Origin: Mycolicibacterium elephantis DSM 44368
GTDB taxonomy: Bacteria; Actinomycetota; Actinomycetes; Mycobacteriales; Mycobacteriaceae
Direction: 5' to 3'
Length of the DNA: 64,000 nt
Assembly: GCF_004014805.1 (NCBI RefSeq)
Contig: NZ_ATDN01000034.1
Coordinates: forward strand, 124,001 to 188,000
Shown: one piece after another, positions 8,221 through 17,416 of the stretch
Layout: each line of letters opens with the position of its first letter
How positions within the stretch are numbered: position 1 is the stretch's first letter
Translations under genes and position numbers: made by a program
Notes under the pieces: model-generated
Database searches by the model: none
Told to the model about the DNA's origin: nothing
The model's input: the letters and a program-made list of their open reading frames with translations, nothing else

Positions 8221-8253
8221 GCTAGAAGACCAGCCGCGAGGAGCCGCCACCGG

Positions 8254-9300
8254 ATGACCGGGATTGTCGCCGAGTGCGTCGGCGAGGCTGCCTGCGTGGC
8301 CGCCAGCATCAGCTTCAACCTCGACGGGCTGCGAGACGGCTTCTGGCAGCTGACAATCGACGGCCTGTCGTGGGGCGCCATCTACGCCCTGGTGGCGGTC
8401 GGCTACACGCTGGTCTACGGGGTGTTGAAGCTGATCAACTTCGCCCATTCCGAGGTCTTCATGTTCGGCATGTTCGGCGCGTACTTCTGCCTGGACATGA
8501 TCCTGGGCTTCACCCCGAGCGGGAACACGTACAACAAGGGCGTCGCCCTGACGGTGCTGTATCTGGGCATCGCGATGCTGTTCGCGATGATGGTGTCGGC
8601 AGGCACCGCGGTCGGTTTGGAGGCGGTCGCATATCGACCGCTTCGCAACCGGGGGGCCGAACGGCTGTCGTTTCTCATCACCGCGATCGGCATGTCGTTC
8701 GTATTGCAGGAGTTCGTGCACTTCATCCTGCCGAAGATCATCGAGGGGTACGGCGGCTCCAACGCGCAGCAGCCGATCCGGCTCGTCGCCCCCGAAACCC
8801 AGTTCACGGTGTTCGGCGCCGCGGTCTCCAACATCACGCTGATCATCGTCATCGCGGCGCTGATCCTGGCCCTGCTGACCGACCTGACGATCAACCAGAC
8901 CAAATTCGGCCGCGGCATCCGTGCGGTGGCCCAGGATCCCGACACAGCGACGCTGATGGGCGTTTCCAAGGAACGCGTGATCATGATGACGTTTCTGATC
9001 GGCGGCCTGCTGGCGGGCGCGGCGGCGCTGCTGTACACCCTGAAGGTGCCCCAGGGCATCATCTACTCCGGCGGGTTTCTGCTCGGGATCAAGGCGTTCT
9101 CCGCCGCGGTGCTCGGCGGCATCGGCAACCTGCGCGGCGCGCTGCTCGGCGGCCTGCTGCTGGGCATCATCGAGAACTACGGGCAGGCCGTGTTCGGCAC
9201 GCAGTGGCGTGACGTGGTGGCGTTCGTGTTGCTGGTTCTGGTGTTGTTCTTCCGCCCGACCGGAATACTCGGCGAGAGCCTGGGGAAGGCACGAGCATGA
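8254..9300 (+). CDS. livH: Branched-chain amino acid ABC transporter permease LivH
   Basis: 348 residues with about eight to nine membrane helices. GLSWGAIYALVAVGYTLVYGVLKLINFAHSE is the signature N-terminal region of LivH permeases, and the C-terminal half has the RAVAQDPDTATLMGVS cytoplasmic loop that contacts the ATPases. Start ATG 8254 follows GAGGAG. The N-terminus is about 30 residues longer than the E. coli type. It overlaps livM by 4 bp (ATGA), so translation is coupled. Confidence 0.92.
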   Translation: MTGIVAECVGEAACVAASISFNLDGLRDGFWQLTIDGLSWGAIYALVAVGYTLVYGVLKLINFAHSEVFMFGMFGAYFCLDMILGFTPSGNTYNKGVALTVLYLGIAMLFAMMVSAGTAVGLEAVAYRPLRNRGAERLSFLITAIGMSFVLQEFVHFILPKIIEGYGGSNAQQPIRLVAPETQFTVFGAAVSNITLIIVIAALILALLTDLTINQTKFGRGIRAVAQDPDTATLMGVSKERVIMMTFLIGGLLAGAAALLYTLKVPQGIIYSGGFLLGIKAFSAAVLGGIGNLRGALLGGLLLGIIENYGQAVFGTQWRDVVAFVLLVLVLFFRPTGILGESLGKARA

Positions 9301-10502
9301 GGCCCAGCGAGAAGCCCACCGCGCCACACGCATCGAGGTGGTCCGGCAAGCTGCTGGCGCCCGGGGACGCGGTGCGGCACTGGTGGGATCGCCTGTCGCG
9401 GGTGCAGAAGTGGGGCTTCGGGATCATCGCCTTCGGGCTGCTGGCGTTTCTGCCGCTGTTTCCTCCGCCGTTCCTCACCACCCCGAACATCAGCTTCGGC
9501 GGCACGATGGCCCAGTTCGCCATGGTCGCGATCATCGCGATCGGGCTCAACGTCGTGGTCGGCCAGGCCGGCCTGCTCGACCTCGGCTACGTCGGCTTCT
9601 ACGCCGTCGGCGCCTACACCGTCGCACTGCTGACCAGCCCCAACAGCCCGTGGAACAGGATGGGCCCCACCGGTTGGCTGCACGAGGACTGGGCCTGGCT
9701 GGCCTGCGTGCCGTTGGCGATGGCCATCACCGCGCTGAGCGGCCTCATCCTCGGCACGCCGACGCTTCGGCTCCGCGGCGACTATCTGGCCATCGTCACA
9801 CTCGGATTCGGCGAGATCATCCGGCTGATGGCCGACAACCTGTCCGAGGTGACCAACGGACCGCGCGGGCTCAACGAGGTCGCCTATCCGCGGGTGGGGG
9901 CGAGCGAACGGCTGCCCGACGGGGTGTTCTCCAGCGGCAACTCCGCAGGCGACACCAACTACGGCACCTGGTGGTTCTGGCTCGGCATCGTCCTCATGGT
10001 CATCATCCTGGTGATGGTCGGCAACCTCGAACGCAGCCGCGTCGGGCGCGCCTGGATCGCCATCCGGGAGGACGAGGACGCCGCAGAGGTCATGGGCGTC
10101 AACGCGTTCCGCTTCAAGTTGTGGGCGTTTGTGATCGGCGCGGCGATCGGGGGGCTGTCGGGGGCGCTCTACGCCGGGCAGGTGCAGTTCGTCGCACCGC
10201 CGACGTTCAACATCATCAACTCGATGCTGTTCTTGTGCGCGGTGGTGCTGGGCGGGCAGGGCAACAAACTGGGTGTGGTGGCCGGTGCGTTCGTCATCGT
10301 CTACCTGCCGAACCGGCTGCTCGGCGTGGAGTTCCTCGGGATCAATCTCGGCGACCTGAAGTACCTGTTCTTCGGGCTGGCGCTGGTGATGCTGATGATC
10401 TTCCGCCCGCAAGGACTGTTCCCGGCGCGCCAGCAACTGCTGGCCTACAGTAAAGCCGCGCGCGATTTGTTGCGCTCGCCGGAGAAGGAGTCGGCGCGGT
10501 GA
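9297..10502 (+). CDS. livM: Branched-chain amino acid ABC transporter permease LivM
   Basis: 401 residues; the partner permease of LivH. After a roughly 40-residue basic cytoplasmic N-terminus come about ten helices with the LivM motifs GLNVVVGQAGLLDLGYVGFYAVGAY and RLRGDYLAIVTLGFGEIIRL, and the coupling loop SRVGRAWIAIREDEDAAEVMGV. The start ATG overlaps the livH stop (ATGA) and its own stop overlaps the GTG of livG, a tight operon. Confidence 0.92.
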   Translation: MRPSEKPTAPHASRWSGKLLAPGDAVRHWWDRLSRVQKWGFGIIAFGLLAFLPLFPPPFLTTPNISFGGTMAQFAMVAIIAIGLNVVVGQAGLLDLGYVGFYAVGAYTVALLTSPNSPWNRMGPTGWLHEDWAWLACVPLAMAITALSGLILGTPTLRLRGDYLAIVTLGFGEIIRLMADNLSEVTNGPRGLNEVAYPRVGASERLPDGVFSSGNSAGDTNYGTWWFWLGIVLMVIILVMVGNLERSRVGRAWIAIREDEDAAEVMGVNAFRFKLWAFVIGAAIGGLSGALYAGQVQFVAPPTFNIINSMLFLCAVVLGGQGNKLGVVAGAFVIVYLPNRLLGVEFLGINLGDLKYLFFGLALVMLMIFRPQGLFPARQQLLAYSKAARDLLRSPEKESAR

Positions 10503-11326
10503 CGATCGAGGAACTGGCAGGCGTCCACCGCGACATCCACGCCGCGGAGGGTGAGATCCTCTTGCAGACAAAGGATCTGACCATGAAGTTCGGCGGCCTG
10601 GTGGCGCTGGACTCGGTGTCGTTCGATATCCGTCGCGGCGAGATCCTCGGCCTGATCGGCCCCAACGGCGCAGGCAAGACCACCTGCTTCAACGCGATCA
10701 CCGGCATCTACCGGCCGACGGCGGGCACCGTGCTGTTCGACGGCGCGCCGCTGGGCCGGATCAAGCGCCACCAGATCACCCGCCGCGGCATCGCCCGCAC
10801 CTTCCAGAACATCCGGCTGTGGGGCGAGATGACCGCGCTGGAGAACGTGATGGTCGGCACCGACGCCCGGCACTTCACCTCGGTGCCCGGCGCGCTGGTC
10901 CGGAGCCCGCGCCACCGCCGCGAGGAACGCTCGGCGATCGAGAGATCGGCTGCCCTGCTTCATTTCGTGGGGATCGCGCACCGCGGCGAGGAGAAGGCGA
11001 AGAACCTGTCCTACGGCGACCAGCGGCGCCTCGAGATCGCCCGCGCGCTGGCCACCGAGCCCAAGCTGCTGTGCCTCGACGAACCGGCCGCCGGGTTCAA
11101 CCCACGGGAGAAGGCCGCGCTGATCGAGCTGATCCAGAAGATCCGCGACGACGGCTACACCGTGCTGTTGATCGAGCACGACATGCGGCTGGTCATGGGG
11201 GTGACGGACCGTATCGTGGTGCTGGAGTTCGGCCGCAAGATCGCCGACGGGCTGCCGAGCGAGATTCGCGAGGACCCCAGGGTCATCGCGGCCTACCTGG
11301 GAGTGTCCGATGACGAAATCGAGTGA
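10499..11326 (+). CDS. livG: Branched-chain amino acid ABC transporter ATP-binding protein LivG
   Basis: 275 residues. Walker A is GPNGAGKT, the signature is LSYGDQRRLEIARAL and Walker B is LLCLDEPAAGF with H-loop IEHDM; all catalytic elements are present. LivG-type features include the long insertion between Q-loop and signature (HFTSVPGALVRSPRHRREE). Start GTG 10499 overlaps the livM stop by 4 bp. Together with LivF it powers uptake through LivHM. Confidence 0.93.
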   Translation: MTIEELAGVHRDIHAAEGEILLQTKDLTMKFGGLVALDSVSFDIRRGEILGLIGPNGAGKTTCFNAITGIYRPTAGTVLFDGAPLGRIKRHQITRRGIARTFQNIRLWGEMTALENVMVGTDARHFTSVPGALVRSPRHRREERSAIERSAALLHFVGIAHRGEEKAKNLSYGDQRRLEIARALATEPKLLCLDEPAAGFNPREKAALIELIQKIRDDGYTVLLIEHDMRLVMGVTDRIVVLEFGRKIADGLPSEIREDPRVIAAYLGVSDDEIE

Positions 11327-12053
11327 CGACAAGCCGATCGTGCTCGAGCTGCGCGACGTCGTCGTGCAGTACGGGCGCATCCGGGCACTGCACGGCATCT
11401 CGTTGGTGGTCCGTGACGGCGAACTCGTGACCCTGCTGGGCTCCAACGGCGCGGGCAAGACGACGACGATGCGGGCGATCTCGGGACTTCGACCGCTCAC
11501 CTCCGGATCGGTGTGGTTCGACGGCGCCGACATCACCAAGCTCAAGGCGCACCTTCGGGTTGCCCGCGGCCTGATTCAGGCGCCAGAGGGCCGCGGGGTG
11601 TTTCCCGGCATGACGGTCATAGAGAACCTCGAAATGGGTTGCTACGGGCGCAAGTTCGCGTCCCGCGCCGAGCACAGGGAACGGCTGGACTGGGTGCTGG
11701 AGTTGTTTCCGCGGCTCGCCGAGCGCCGCACGCAGGTCGGCGGCACGCTGTCGGGCGGCGAACAGCAGATGCTCGCGATCGGACGAGCGCTGATGGCCCG
11801 ACCGCGGGTGCTGCTGCTCGACGAGCCGTCGATGGGGCTGGCGCCGATGGTGATCTCGCAGATCTTCAAGATCATCGCCGACATCAATGCCCAGGGCACC
11901 ACCGTGCTGCTCGTCGAGCAGAACGCGCAACAGGCGCTGAGCCGTTCCGACCGCGCCTACATTCTGGAAACCGGTGAGATCACCCGGTCGGGTGACGCGC
12001 GAGAGTTGTTGGCCGACGACAGTATTCGGGCCGCCTACCTCGGCGTCGCCTGA
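11310..12053 (+). CDS. livF: Branched-chain amino acid ABC transporter ATP-binding protein LivF
   Basis: 247 residues. Walker A is GSNGAGKT, the signature is LSGGEQQMLAIGRAL, Walker B is VLLLDEPSMGLAP and the switch His lies in LLVEQN context (Q in place of the His, as is usual for LivF). The ATG lies inside the end of livG, a 17-bp overlap. This is the last gene of the liv operon. Downstream lies a repeat arm that may mark the operon end. Confidence 0.93.
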   Translation: MTKSSDDKPIVLELRDVVVQYGRIRALHGISLVVRDGELVTLLGSNGAGKTTTMRAISGLRPLTSGSVWFDGADITKLKAHLRVARGLIQAPEGRGVFPGMTVIENLEMGCYGRKFASRAEHRERLDWVLELFPRLAERRTQVGGTLSGGEQQMLAIGRALMARPRVLLLDEPSMGLAPMVISQIFKIIADINAQGTTVLLVEQNAQQALSRSDRAYILETGEITRSGDARELLADDSIRAAYLGVA

Positions 12054-12069
12054 ACTGTTCCCGCTTGGT

Positions 12070-12410
12070 GGCGAGTGTGCGTGTCTGCGAGCGACACGCC
12101 GACAAGATCCGCGAGTTCACGCACGCTCGCGGCGGGCCCTAGTCGATCCGGAAGCGCTTGATCCGCGCCGTCCTACCCGACACCAGCCGCACCCGGCTCG
12201 GAGCCACGCCGAGGTGTCGCGCCAGCACCTTGACGACGGCCTCGTTGGCCTTACCGTCGACGGCGCGCTCCTGGACGTAGACCGTCAACGACCCGTCGGC
12301 GCCGGCCTCGACCAACGGTCCCTTTCGGCTGCCCGGCTTGACCCGTACGACGAGCGTGCGCGAACTCGCCGCGGAACCCGGTGTGTCGCCCTCAGACACG
12401 CACCCTCGCC
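12070..12410. repeat. 28-bp inverted repeat pair bracketing the DUF167 gene
   Basis: The 28-bp segment 12070-12097 is found in reverse complement at 12383-12410 with three mismatches. One copy lies in the livF/DUF167 gap; the other covers the DUF167 start codon and the space before the thiolase gene. Both share a core of TGCGTGTCTG. The look of the sequence suggests a dispersed mycobacterial intergenic repeat, but no genome-wide check could be made. Confidence 0.6.
12139..12399 (-). CDS. DUF167 (YggU-like) small protein
   Basis: 86 residues matching the DUF167/YggU family: TLVVRVKPGSRKGPLVE, then LTVYVQERAVDGKANEAVVKVLARHLGV and the closing RLVSGRTARIKRFRI. It is a small alpha/beta protein of unknown function found throughout bacteria. 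The GTG start (12399) lies within one arm of the flanking inverted repeat. It is transcribed in the same direction as the thiolase/DUF35 pair, 28 bp after the thiolase stop, so it may be their third gene. Confidence 0.85.
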   Translation of the reverse strand: MSEGDTPGSAASSRTLVVRVKPGSRKGPLVEAGADGSLTVYVQERAVDGKANEAVVKVLARHLGVAPSRVRLVSGRTARIKRFRID

Positions 12411-12427
12411 GAAAGACGGGGAGGCCG

Positions 12428-13627
12428 CTAGCGGGCCACGATCACCGACGAGCCGTGGCCGAACAGGCCCTGGTTCGCGGTGACCCCGACCTTCGCGCCC
12501 TCGACCTGCCGACCGGTGGCCTGCCCCCTGAGTTGCCAGGTGAGCTCGCACACCTGCGCGATCGCCTGCGCCGGAATCGCCTCACCGAAGCACGACAGCC
12601 CACCGGACGGGTTGACCGGGACCTTGCCGCCGATGGTCGTCGCGCCGCTGCGCAGCAACTGTTCGGCCTCACCCTTGGCGCACAGGCCGAGATGCTCGTA
12701 CCAGTCGAGTTCCAGCGCGGTGGACAGGTCGTACACCTCGGCGAGGTCGACGTCCTCGGGACCGATGCCGGCCTCGGCGTACGCGGCGTCGAGGATCTGG
12801 TCCTTGAACACCCGCTCGGGCGCGGGCACCGCCGCGGTGGAATCCGTTGCGATGTCCGGCAACTCGGGAAGATGCTGCGGATAGCGCGGCGTCACCGTGC
12901 TCACCGCCCGCACCGACGGCACCCCGTCGAGCGAGCCGAGATGCTTCTGCGCGAACGCCTTGCTCGCCACGATCAACGCCGCCGCGCCGTCGGACGTCGC
13001 ACAGATGTCGAGCTGCCGCAACGGATCGGCGACCATCGGGCTGGCCATCACGTCGTCGACGGAGGATTCCTTGCGGTAGCGCGCATTCGGGTTCTGCAGG
13101 CCGTGCCGCGAGTTCTTCACCTTGACCTGGGCGAAATCCTCGGTCGTCGCGCCGTAGAGGTCCATCCGGCGACGGGCCAGAAGCGCGAAGTACACCGGGT
13201 TCATCGCCCCGATGAGGTGGAAGCGCTGCCAGTCCGGGTCGTTCTTGCGCTCTCCGCCGACGGGTGCGAACGCCCCCTTGGGCGTGGTGTCCGCGCCGAT
13301 CACCAGCGCGACGTCGCAGAAACCCGCCAGGATGTGCGCCCGCGCGCTCTGCAGGGCCTGCGAGCCGCTGGCACACGCGGCATACGAGGACGAGACCGGA
13401 ACGCCGTTCCAGCCGAGCTTCTGGGCGAACGTCGAGCCGGCGATGAAACCGGGGTAGCCGTTCCGGATGGTGTCGGCGCCCGCCACCATCTGAATCTGCG
13501 GCCACTCCAACCCGGCCTCGGCCAGCGCCGCACGGGCGGCGACCACGCCGTACTCGGTGAAGTCGTTGCCCCACTTGCCCCACGGGTGCATGCCCGCGCC
13601 AAGGATGTAGAGCGGTTCTGGGCTCAT
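12428..13627 (-). CDS. Thiolase-family lipid-transfer protein (Rv1627c homologue)
   Basis: 399 residues of the SCP-x/thiolase-like group, which act with DUF35 partners on acyl-CoA esters, often of steroid side chains. The N-terminal active-site Cys is in SSYAACASGSQAL (about residue 90), His in NPSGGLSCFGEAIPA/GHGSS-type C-terminal positions (VTANQGLFGHGSSVIV). The ATG at 13627 overlaps the stop of the DUF35 gene (ATGA), so the two are co-translated; a longer start at 13642 is possible but less likely. A KstR box upstream of the pair suggests control by cholesterol-derived CoA thioesters. Retro-aldolase activity of Ltp2-type homologues is known, but the substrate here is not determined. Confidence 0.85.
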   Translation of the reverse strand: MSPEPLYILGAGMHPWGKWGNDFTEYGVVAARAALAEAGLEWPQIQMVAGADTIRNGYPGFIAGSTFAQKLGWNGVPVSSSYAACASGSQALQSARAHILAGFCDVALVIGADTTPKGAFAPVGGERKNDPDWQRFHLIGAMNPVYFALLARRRMDLYGATTEDFAQVKVKNSRHGLQNPNARYRKESSVDDVMASPMVADPLRQLDICATSDGAAALIVASKAFAQKHLGSLDGVPSVRAVSTVTPRYPQHLPELPDIATDSTAAVPAPERVFKDQILDAAYAEAGIGPEDVDLAEVYDLSTALELDWYEHLGLCAKGEAEQLLRSGATTIGGKVPVNPSGGLSCFGEAIPAQAIAQVCELTWQLRGQATGRQVEGAKVGVTANQGLFGHGSSVIVAR

Positions 13628-14061
13628 TGGGCGATCCTCCATGCGTACACGACGCGCTCGACGCCGTCATCGTCGACGTACAGGGTCATGGTGGTCAGCT
13701 CCATCTCCATGCCGACCTCGAGATCTTCGGCCAGCGTGCCTTCCACCACTTTGCCCAGAATGATCAGGCCTTCGTCGGCCAGCTGCACGGCTGCGATCGC
13801 GAACGGCTCGAACGGATCGGGCGCCGGATACGGCGCCGGCGGCGGATAGCGGTTTTCGGTGTAACTCCACAGGGCTCCGCGCCGGGACAGCGGCACCTGT
13901 GCCAACTCGTCGCCGTCACATGTGGGGTTGGGGCAATTGTTGGCGCGCGGGGGGAACACATAGGTTCCGCACCGATGGCATTTGCTGCCGATCAGATAGG
14001 GCGCGCCGGACTCGTCGGTGGCGAACCATCCGTCGATGGCTGGCTGAGTAGCTGCGGACAC
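13624..14061 (-). CDS. DUF35 OB-fold zinc-ribbon protein, thiolase partner (Rv1628c homologue)
   Basis: About 145 residues. The N-terminal zinc ribbon is GSKCHRCGTYVFPPR...NCPNPTC (four Cys) and the C-terminal part is an OB fold (LWSYTENRYPPPAPY, YAWRIAQ). DUF35 proteins pair with thiolase-like enzymes and form the acyl-CoA binding tunnel. The GTG at 14061 is preferred because residues upstream of it (to 14211) are low-complexity and Arg-rich and cross the KstR box. It is the first gene of a two-gene unit with the thiolase. Confidence 0.85.
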   Translation of the reverse strand: MSAATQPAIDGWFATDESGAPYLIGSKCHRCGTYVFPPRANNCPNPTCDGDELAQVPLSRRGALWSYTENRYPPPAPYPAPDPFEPFAIAAVQLADEGLIILGKVVEGTLAEDLEVGMEMELTTMTLYVDDDGVERVVYAWRIAQ

Positions 14062-14093
14062 GTCGGTCAGCCTACCGACCCGCGAAACCGAGC

Positions 14094-14107
14094 TGAAACG
14101 TGTTCCA
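14094..14107. promoter_or_regulatory. KstR operator (TNNAACNNGTTNNA)
   Basis: TGAAACGTGTTCCA fits all eight fixed positions of the KstR consensus. It lies 33 bp upstream of the DUF35 start in the divergent gap. KstR is the TetR repressor of cholesterol and lipid catabolism in mycobacteria, and Rv1627c-Rv1628c belong to that regulon as I recall. Confidence 0.8.
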
Positions 14108-14300
14108 GTTTCGCCGCCCGAACGAGACGGCACCGAACCCCGCCGGACCGCCAACTCGGCGATTCCGCACCGTATATGCGGTTGCAAGGGTAGCGTCCGA
14201 CCATACATCACGATCCGGGAGCGGGCAGATGGGGGCCGGCGGAGCGATGGGGCGTCGTGCCCGAAAACGGGAACCGGCGCCTCGTTCGTCGAGGACGACC

Positions 14301-14600
14301 ATGGACGTACGCACCGCCGGACCGATCAACCTCGCGGCGACGGGCGGGCCCGCAATGCGTCCCCGTGATGCCGACGATCCGATCTGGCAGCCGATCAACG
14401 GCATCTCGTTACAGGACTACGCCAGGCTCGCCCGCGAGGCGCAGGCGCGTGGAATCGTCGACCAGGCCGGGATGGTCCGCGTCGCGAAGGAACTGGGCTG
14501 GAACCCCGCCGAGACCAAGGTCGCGTTCGACGGCTGGCTGGTGCGGATCGGTCAGTCAGCGGAGGTCGGTCAGCGGTTCCGCATGTTCCTCGGCTTTTGA
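14301..14600 (+). CDS. Small conserved mycobacterial protein of unknown function
   Basis: 99 residues, largely helical, with WQPINGISLQDYARLAREAQ and GMVRVAKELGWNPAETKVAFDGW. The pattern looks like a small helical bundle; no catalytic motif, signal peptide or membrane helix is seen. The ATG at 14301 is preferred for its GAGG 8 bp upstream; another in-frame ATG at 14247 would add 18 mostly basic residues. It lies divergently from the KstR-controlled pair and 65 bp before polA. Confidence 0.6.
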   Translation: MDVRTAGPINLAATGGPAMRPRDADDPIWQPINGISLQDYARLAREAQARGIVDQAGMVRVAKELGWNPAETKVAFDGWLVRIGQSAEVGQRFRMFLGF

Positions 14601-14665
14601 GGGGGCTTTTGAGGGGCTTCCGAGGGTGCCTACTGCTTGTCACCCTCGGTGCATAGAGTAAGGCC

Positions 14666-17398
14666 GTGAGCCCAGCCAGCACCGCCACCGACAAGAAGAC
14701 CGGTTCGGCTCCTGCAGCCGATCAGAAGCCGACATTGATGCTGTTGGACGGCAATTCGCTGGCGTACCGGGCGTTTTACGCGCTGCCCGCGGAGAACTTC
14801 AAGACCAGGGGCGGGCTGACCACCAACGCCGTATACGGCTTCACCGCGATGCTGATCAACCTGCTGCGCGACGAACAGCCCACCCACATCGCGGCGGCGT
14901 TCGACGTGTCGCGGCAGACGTTTCGGGTCGACAAGTACCCCGAATACAAGGCCGGCCGATCGACCACCCCGGACGAGTTCCGCGGCCAGATCGACATCAC
15001 CAAAGAGGTGCTGGGCGCGCTCGGCATCACCGTGCTGGCCGAACCCGGTTACGAAGCCGACGACATCATCGCCACCCTGGCCACGCAGGCCGAGGAGGCC
15101 GGGTACCGCGTGCTGGTCGTCACCGGCGACCGGGACGCACTGCAACTGGTGAGCGACAACGTCACGGTGCTGTATCCGCGCAAGGGCGTCAGCGAGCTCA
15201 CCCGGTTCACCCCGGAGACCGTGGTCGAGAAGTACGGGCTGACCCCACAGCAGTACCCGGACTTCGCGGCGCTGCGCGGTGATCCCAGCGACAACCTTCC
15301 GGGCATCCCCGGCGTCGGGGAGAAGACCGCGACGAAGTGGATCGCCGAATACGGCTCTCTGCAGGGGTTGGTCGACAACGTCGACGCCATCAAGGGCAAG
15401 GTGGGCGACGCGCTGCGGGCCAACCTGTCCAGCGTGGTGCTCAACCGGGAGTTGACCGACCTGGTCAGGGACGTGTCGCTGGCGCAGACCCCCGACACGC
15501 TTCGCATGCAGCCGTGGAACCGCGACCAGATCCACCGGCTGTTCGACGATCTCGAGTTCCGGGTGCTGCGCGACCGGCTGTTCGAGACGCTGGCATCCGC
15601 CGATCCCGAGGTCGACCAGGGTTTCGAGATCCGCGGCGGCGCGCTCCAGCCGGGCGAGCTGGCCACCTGGCTGACCGAACACAGCTCGGGCGGCCGGTTC
15701 GGGTTGGCCGTGGTGGGCATGCATCAGGCCTTCGACAGCGACGCCACCGCGCTGGCCATCGTCGCCGCGGACGGCGACGGCCGCTACATCGACACCGCCA
15801 CGCTGACGCCCGAGGACGAGGCCGCGCTGGCGTCGTGGTTGGCCGATCCCGGCGTGCCGAAGGCGCTGCACGAGGCCAAGCTCGCGATGCATGACCTGGA
15901 AGGCCGCGGCTGGAAGCTCGAGGGCGTCACGTCCGACACCGCCCTGGCCGCCTACCTGGTGCGGCCCGGGCAGCGCAGCTTCACGCTCGACGACCTGTCG
16001 CTGCGATACCTCAAGCGCGAACTCCGCGCGGAAAAGCCTGAACAGCAACAACTTTCGTTGCTCGATGACGGCGACGGCGTCGACGACCAGGCGGTCCAGA
16101 CCCTGATCCTGCGGGCCAGCGCGGTGATGGACCTCGCCGACGCGCTCGACGAGGAACTGGCGCGGATCGACTCGCTGGCGCTGCTGAGCAACATGGAACT
16201 GCCGGTGCAGCGGGTGCTGGCCGAGATGGAGACCGCAGGCATCGCCGTCGACCTGGACCGGCTCGGCCAGCTGCAGAGCGAGTTCGCCGACCACATCCGC
16301 GACGCGGCGGAGGCCGCGTACGCGGTGATCGGCAAGCAGATCAACCTCGGCTCGCCTAAACAGCTGCAGGTGGTGCTGTTCGATGAGCTCGAGATGCCGA
16401 AAACCAAGCGCACCAAGACCGGCTACACCACGGACGCCGATGCGCTGCAGAGTCTCTTCGAGAAGACCGGCCACCCCTTCCTGCAGCATCTGCTGGCGCA
16501 CCGCGACGCCACCCGGCTCAAGGTCACCGTCGACGGGCTGCTGAACTCGGTGGCCTCCGACGGGCGCATCCACACCACGTTCAACCAGACCATCGCCGCG
16601 ACGGGCCGGTTGTCGTCGACCGACCCGAACCTGCAGAACATCCCCATCCGCACCGAGGCGGGCCGGCGCATCCGCGACGCGTTCGTCGTCGGCAAGGGCT
16701 ATGCGGAGCTGATGACGGCGGACTACAGCCAGATCGAGATGCGCATCATGGCGCACCTGTCCAAGGACGCCGGGTTGATCGAGGCGTTCCGCACGGGGGA
16801 GGACCTGCACTCGTTCGTCGCGTCCCGCGCGTTCGACGTGCCGATCGACGAGGTCACCCCGGAACTGCGGCGGCGGGTGAAGGCGATGTCCTACGGCCTG
16901 GCCTACGGGTTGAGCGCCTACGGGCTGGCGGCCCAGCTCAAGATCTCCACCGAGGAAGCCAAGGTGCAGATGGAGCAGTACTTCGACCGGTTCGGCGGTA
17001 TTCGCGACTACCTGCGCGACGTCGTCGACCAGGCCCGCAAGGACGGCTTCACCTCCACGGTGTTCGGCCGGCGGCGTTATCTGCCGGAACTGGACAGCAG
17101 CAACCGGCAGGTCCGCGAGGCGGCCGAGCGCGCCGCGCTCAACGCACCGATCCAGGGCAGCGCCGCCGACATCATCAAGAAGGCGATGATCAACGTCGAC
17201 AAGGCGATCAAGGACACCGGGTTGAAATCGCGGATGCTGCTGCAAGTGCACGACGAGCTGCTGTTCGAGGTCGCGCCGGACGAGCGCGACACCCTTGAGA
17301 AGCTGGTGCGTGAACAGATGGGCAACGCCTACCCGCTGGACGTCCCGCTGGAGGTCTCGGTCGGGTTCGGCCGCACGTGGGACTCGGCGGCCCACTAG
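14666..17398 (+). CDS. polA: DNA polymerase I
   Basis: 910 residues (904 in M. tuberculosis). It fills gaps and removes RNA primers during replication and excision repair. Residues about 20-300 form the 5'-3' exonuclease/flap domain (AAFDVSRQTFR, GYEADDIIATLA, GDRDALQLV, GDPSDNLPGIPGVGEKTA). The middle domain (about 320-480) lacks the D-x-E proofreading residues, as is usual in mycobacteria. The polymerase domain has motif A TADYSQIEMRIMAH, motif B RRRVKAMSYGLAYG and motif C LLQVHDELLFEV. Start GTG 14666 is used. Confidence 0.97.
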   Translation: MSPASTATDKKTGSAPAADQKPTLMLLDGNSLAYRAFYALPAENFKTRGGLTTNAVYGFTAMLINLLRDEQPTHIAAAFDVSRQTFRVDKYPEYKAGRSTTPDEFRGQIDITKEVLGALGITVLAEPGYEADDIIATLATQAEEAGYRVLVVTGDRDALQLVSDNVTVLYPRKGVSELTRFTPETVVEKYGLTPQQYPDFAALRGDPSDNLPGIPGVGEKTATKWIAEYGSLQGLVDNVDAIKGKVGDALRANLSSVVLNRELTDLVRDVSLAQTPDTLRMQPWNRDQIHRLFDDLEFRVLRDRLFETLASADPEVDQGFEIRGGALQPGELATWLTEHSSGGRFGLAVVGMHQAFDSDATALAIVAADGDGRYIDTATLTPEDEAALASWLADPGVPKALHEAKLAMHDLEGRGWKLEGVTSDTALAAYLVRPGQRSFTLDDLSLRYLKRELRAEKPEQQQLSLLDDGDGVDDQAVQTLILRASAVMDLADALDEELARIDSLALLSNMELPVQRVLAEMETAGIAVDLDRLGQLQSEFADHIRDAAEAAYAVIGKQINLGSPKQLQVVLFDELEMPKTKRTKTGYTTDADALQSLFEKTGHPFLQHLLAHRDATRLKVTVDGLLNSVASDGRIHTTFNQTIAATGRLSSTDPNLQNIPIRTEAGRRIRDAFVVGKGYAELMTADYSQIEMRIMAHLSKDAGLIEAFRTGEDLHSFVASRAFDVPIDEVTPELRRRVKAMSYGLAYGLSAYGLAAQLKISTEEAKVQMEQYFDRFGGIRDYLRDVVDQARKDGFTSTVFGRRRYLPELDSSNRQVREAAERAALNAPIQGSAADIIKKAMINVDKAIKDTGLKSRMLLQVHDELLFEVAPDERDTLEKLVREQMGNAYPLDVPLEVSVGFGRTWDSAAH

Positions 17399-17416
17399 GC
17401 GACGACCCAGAGACTC

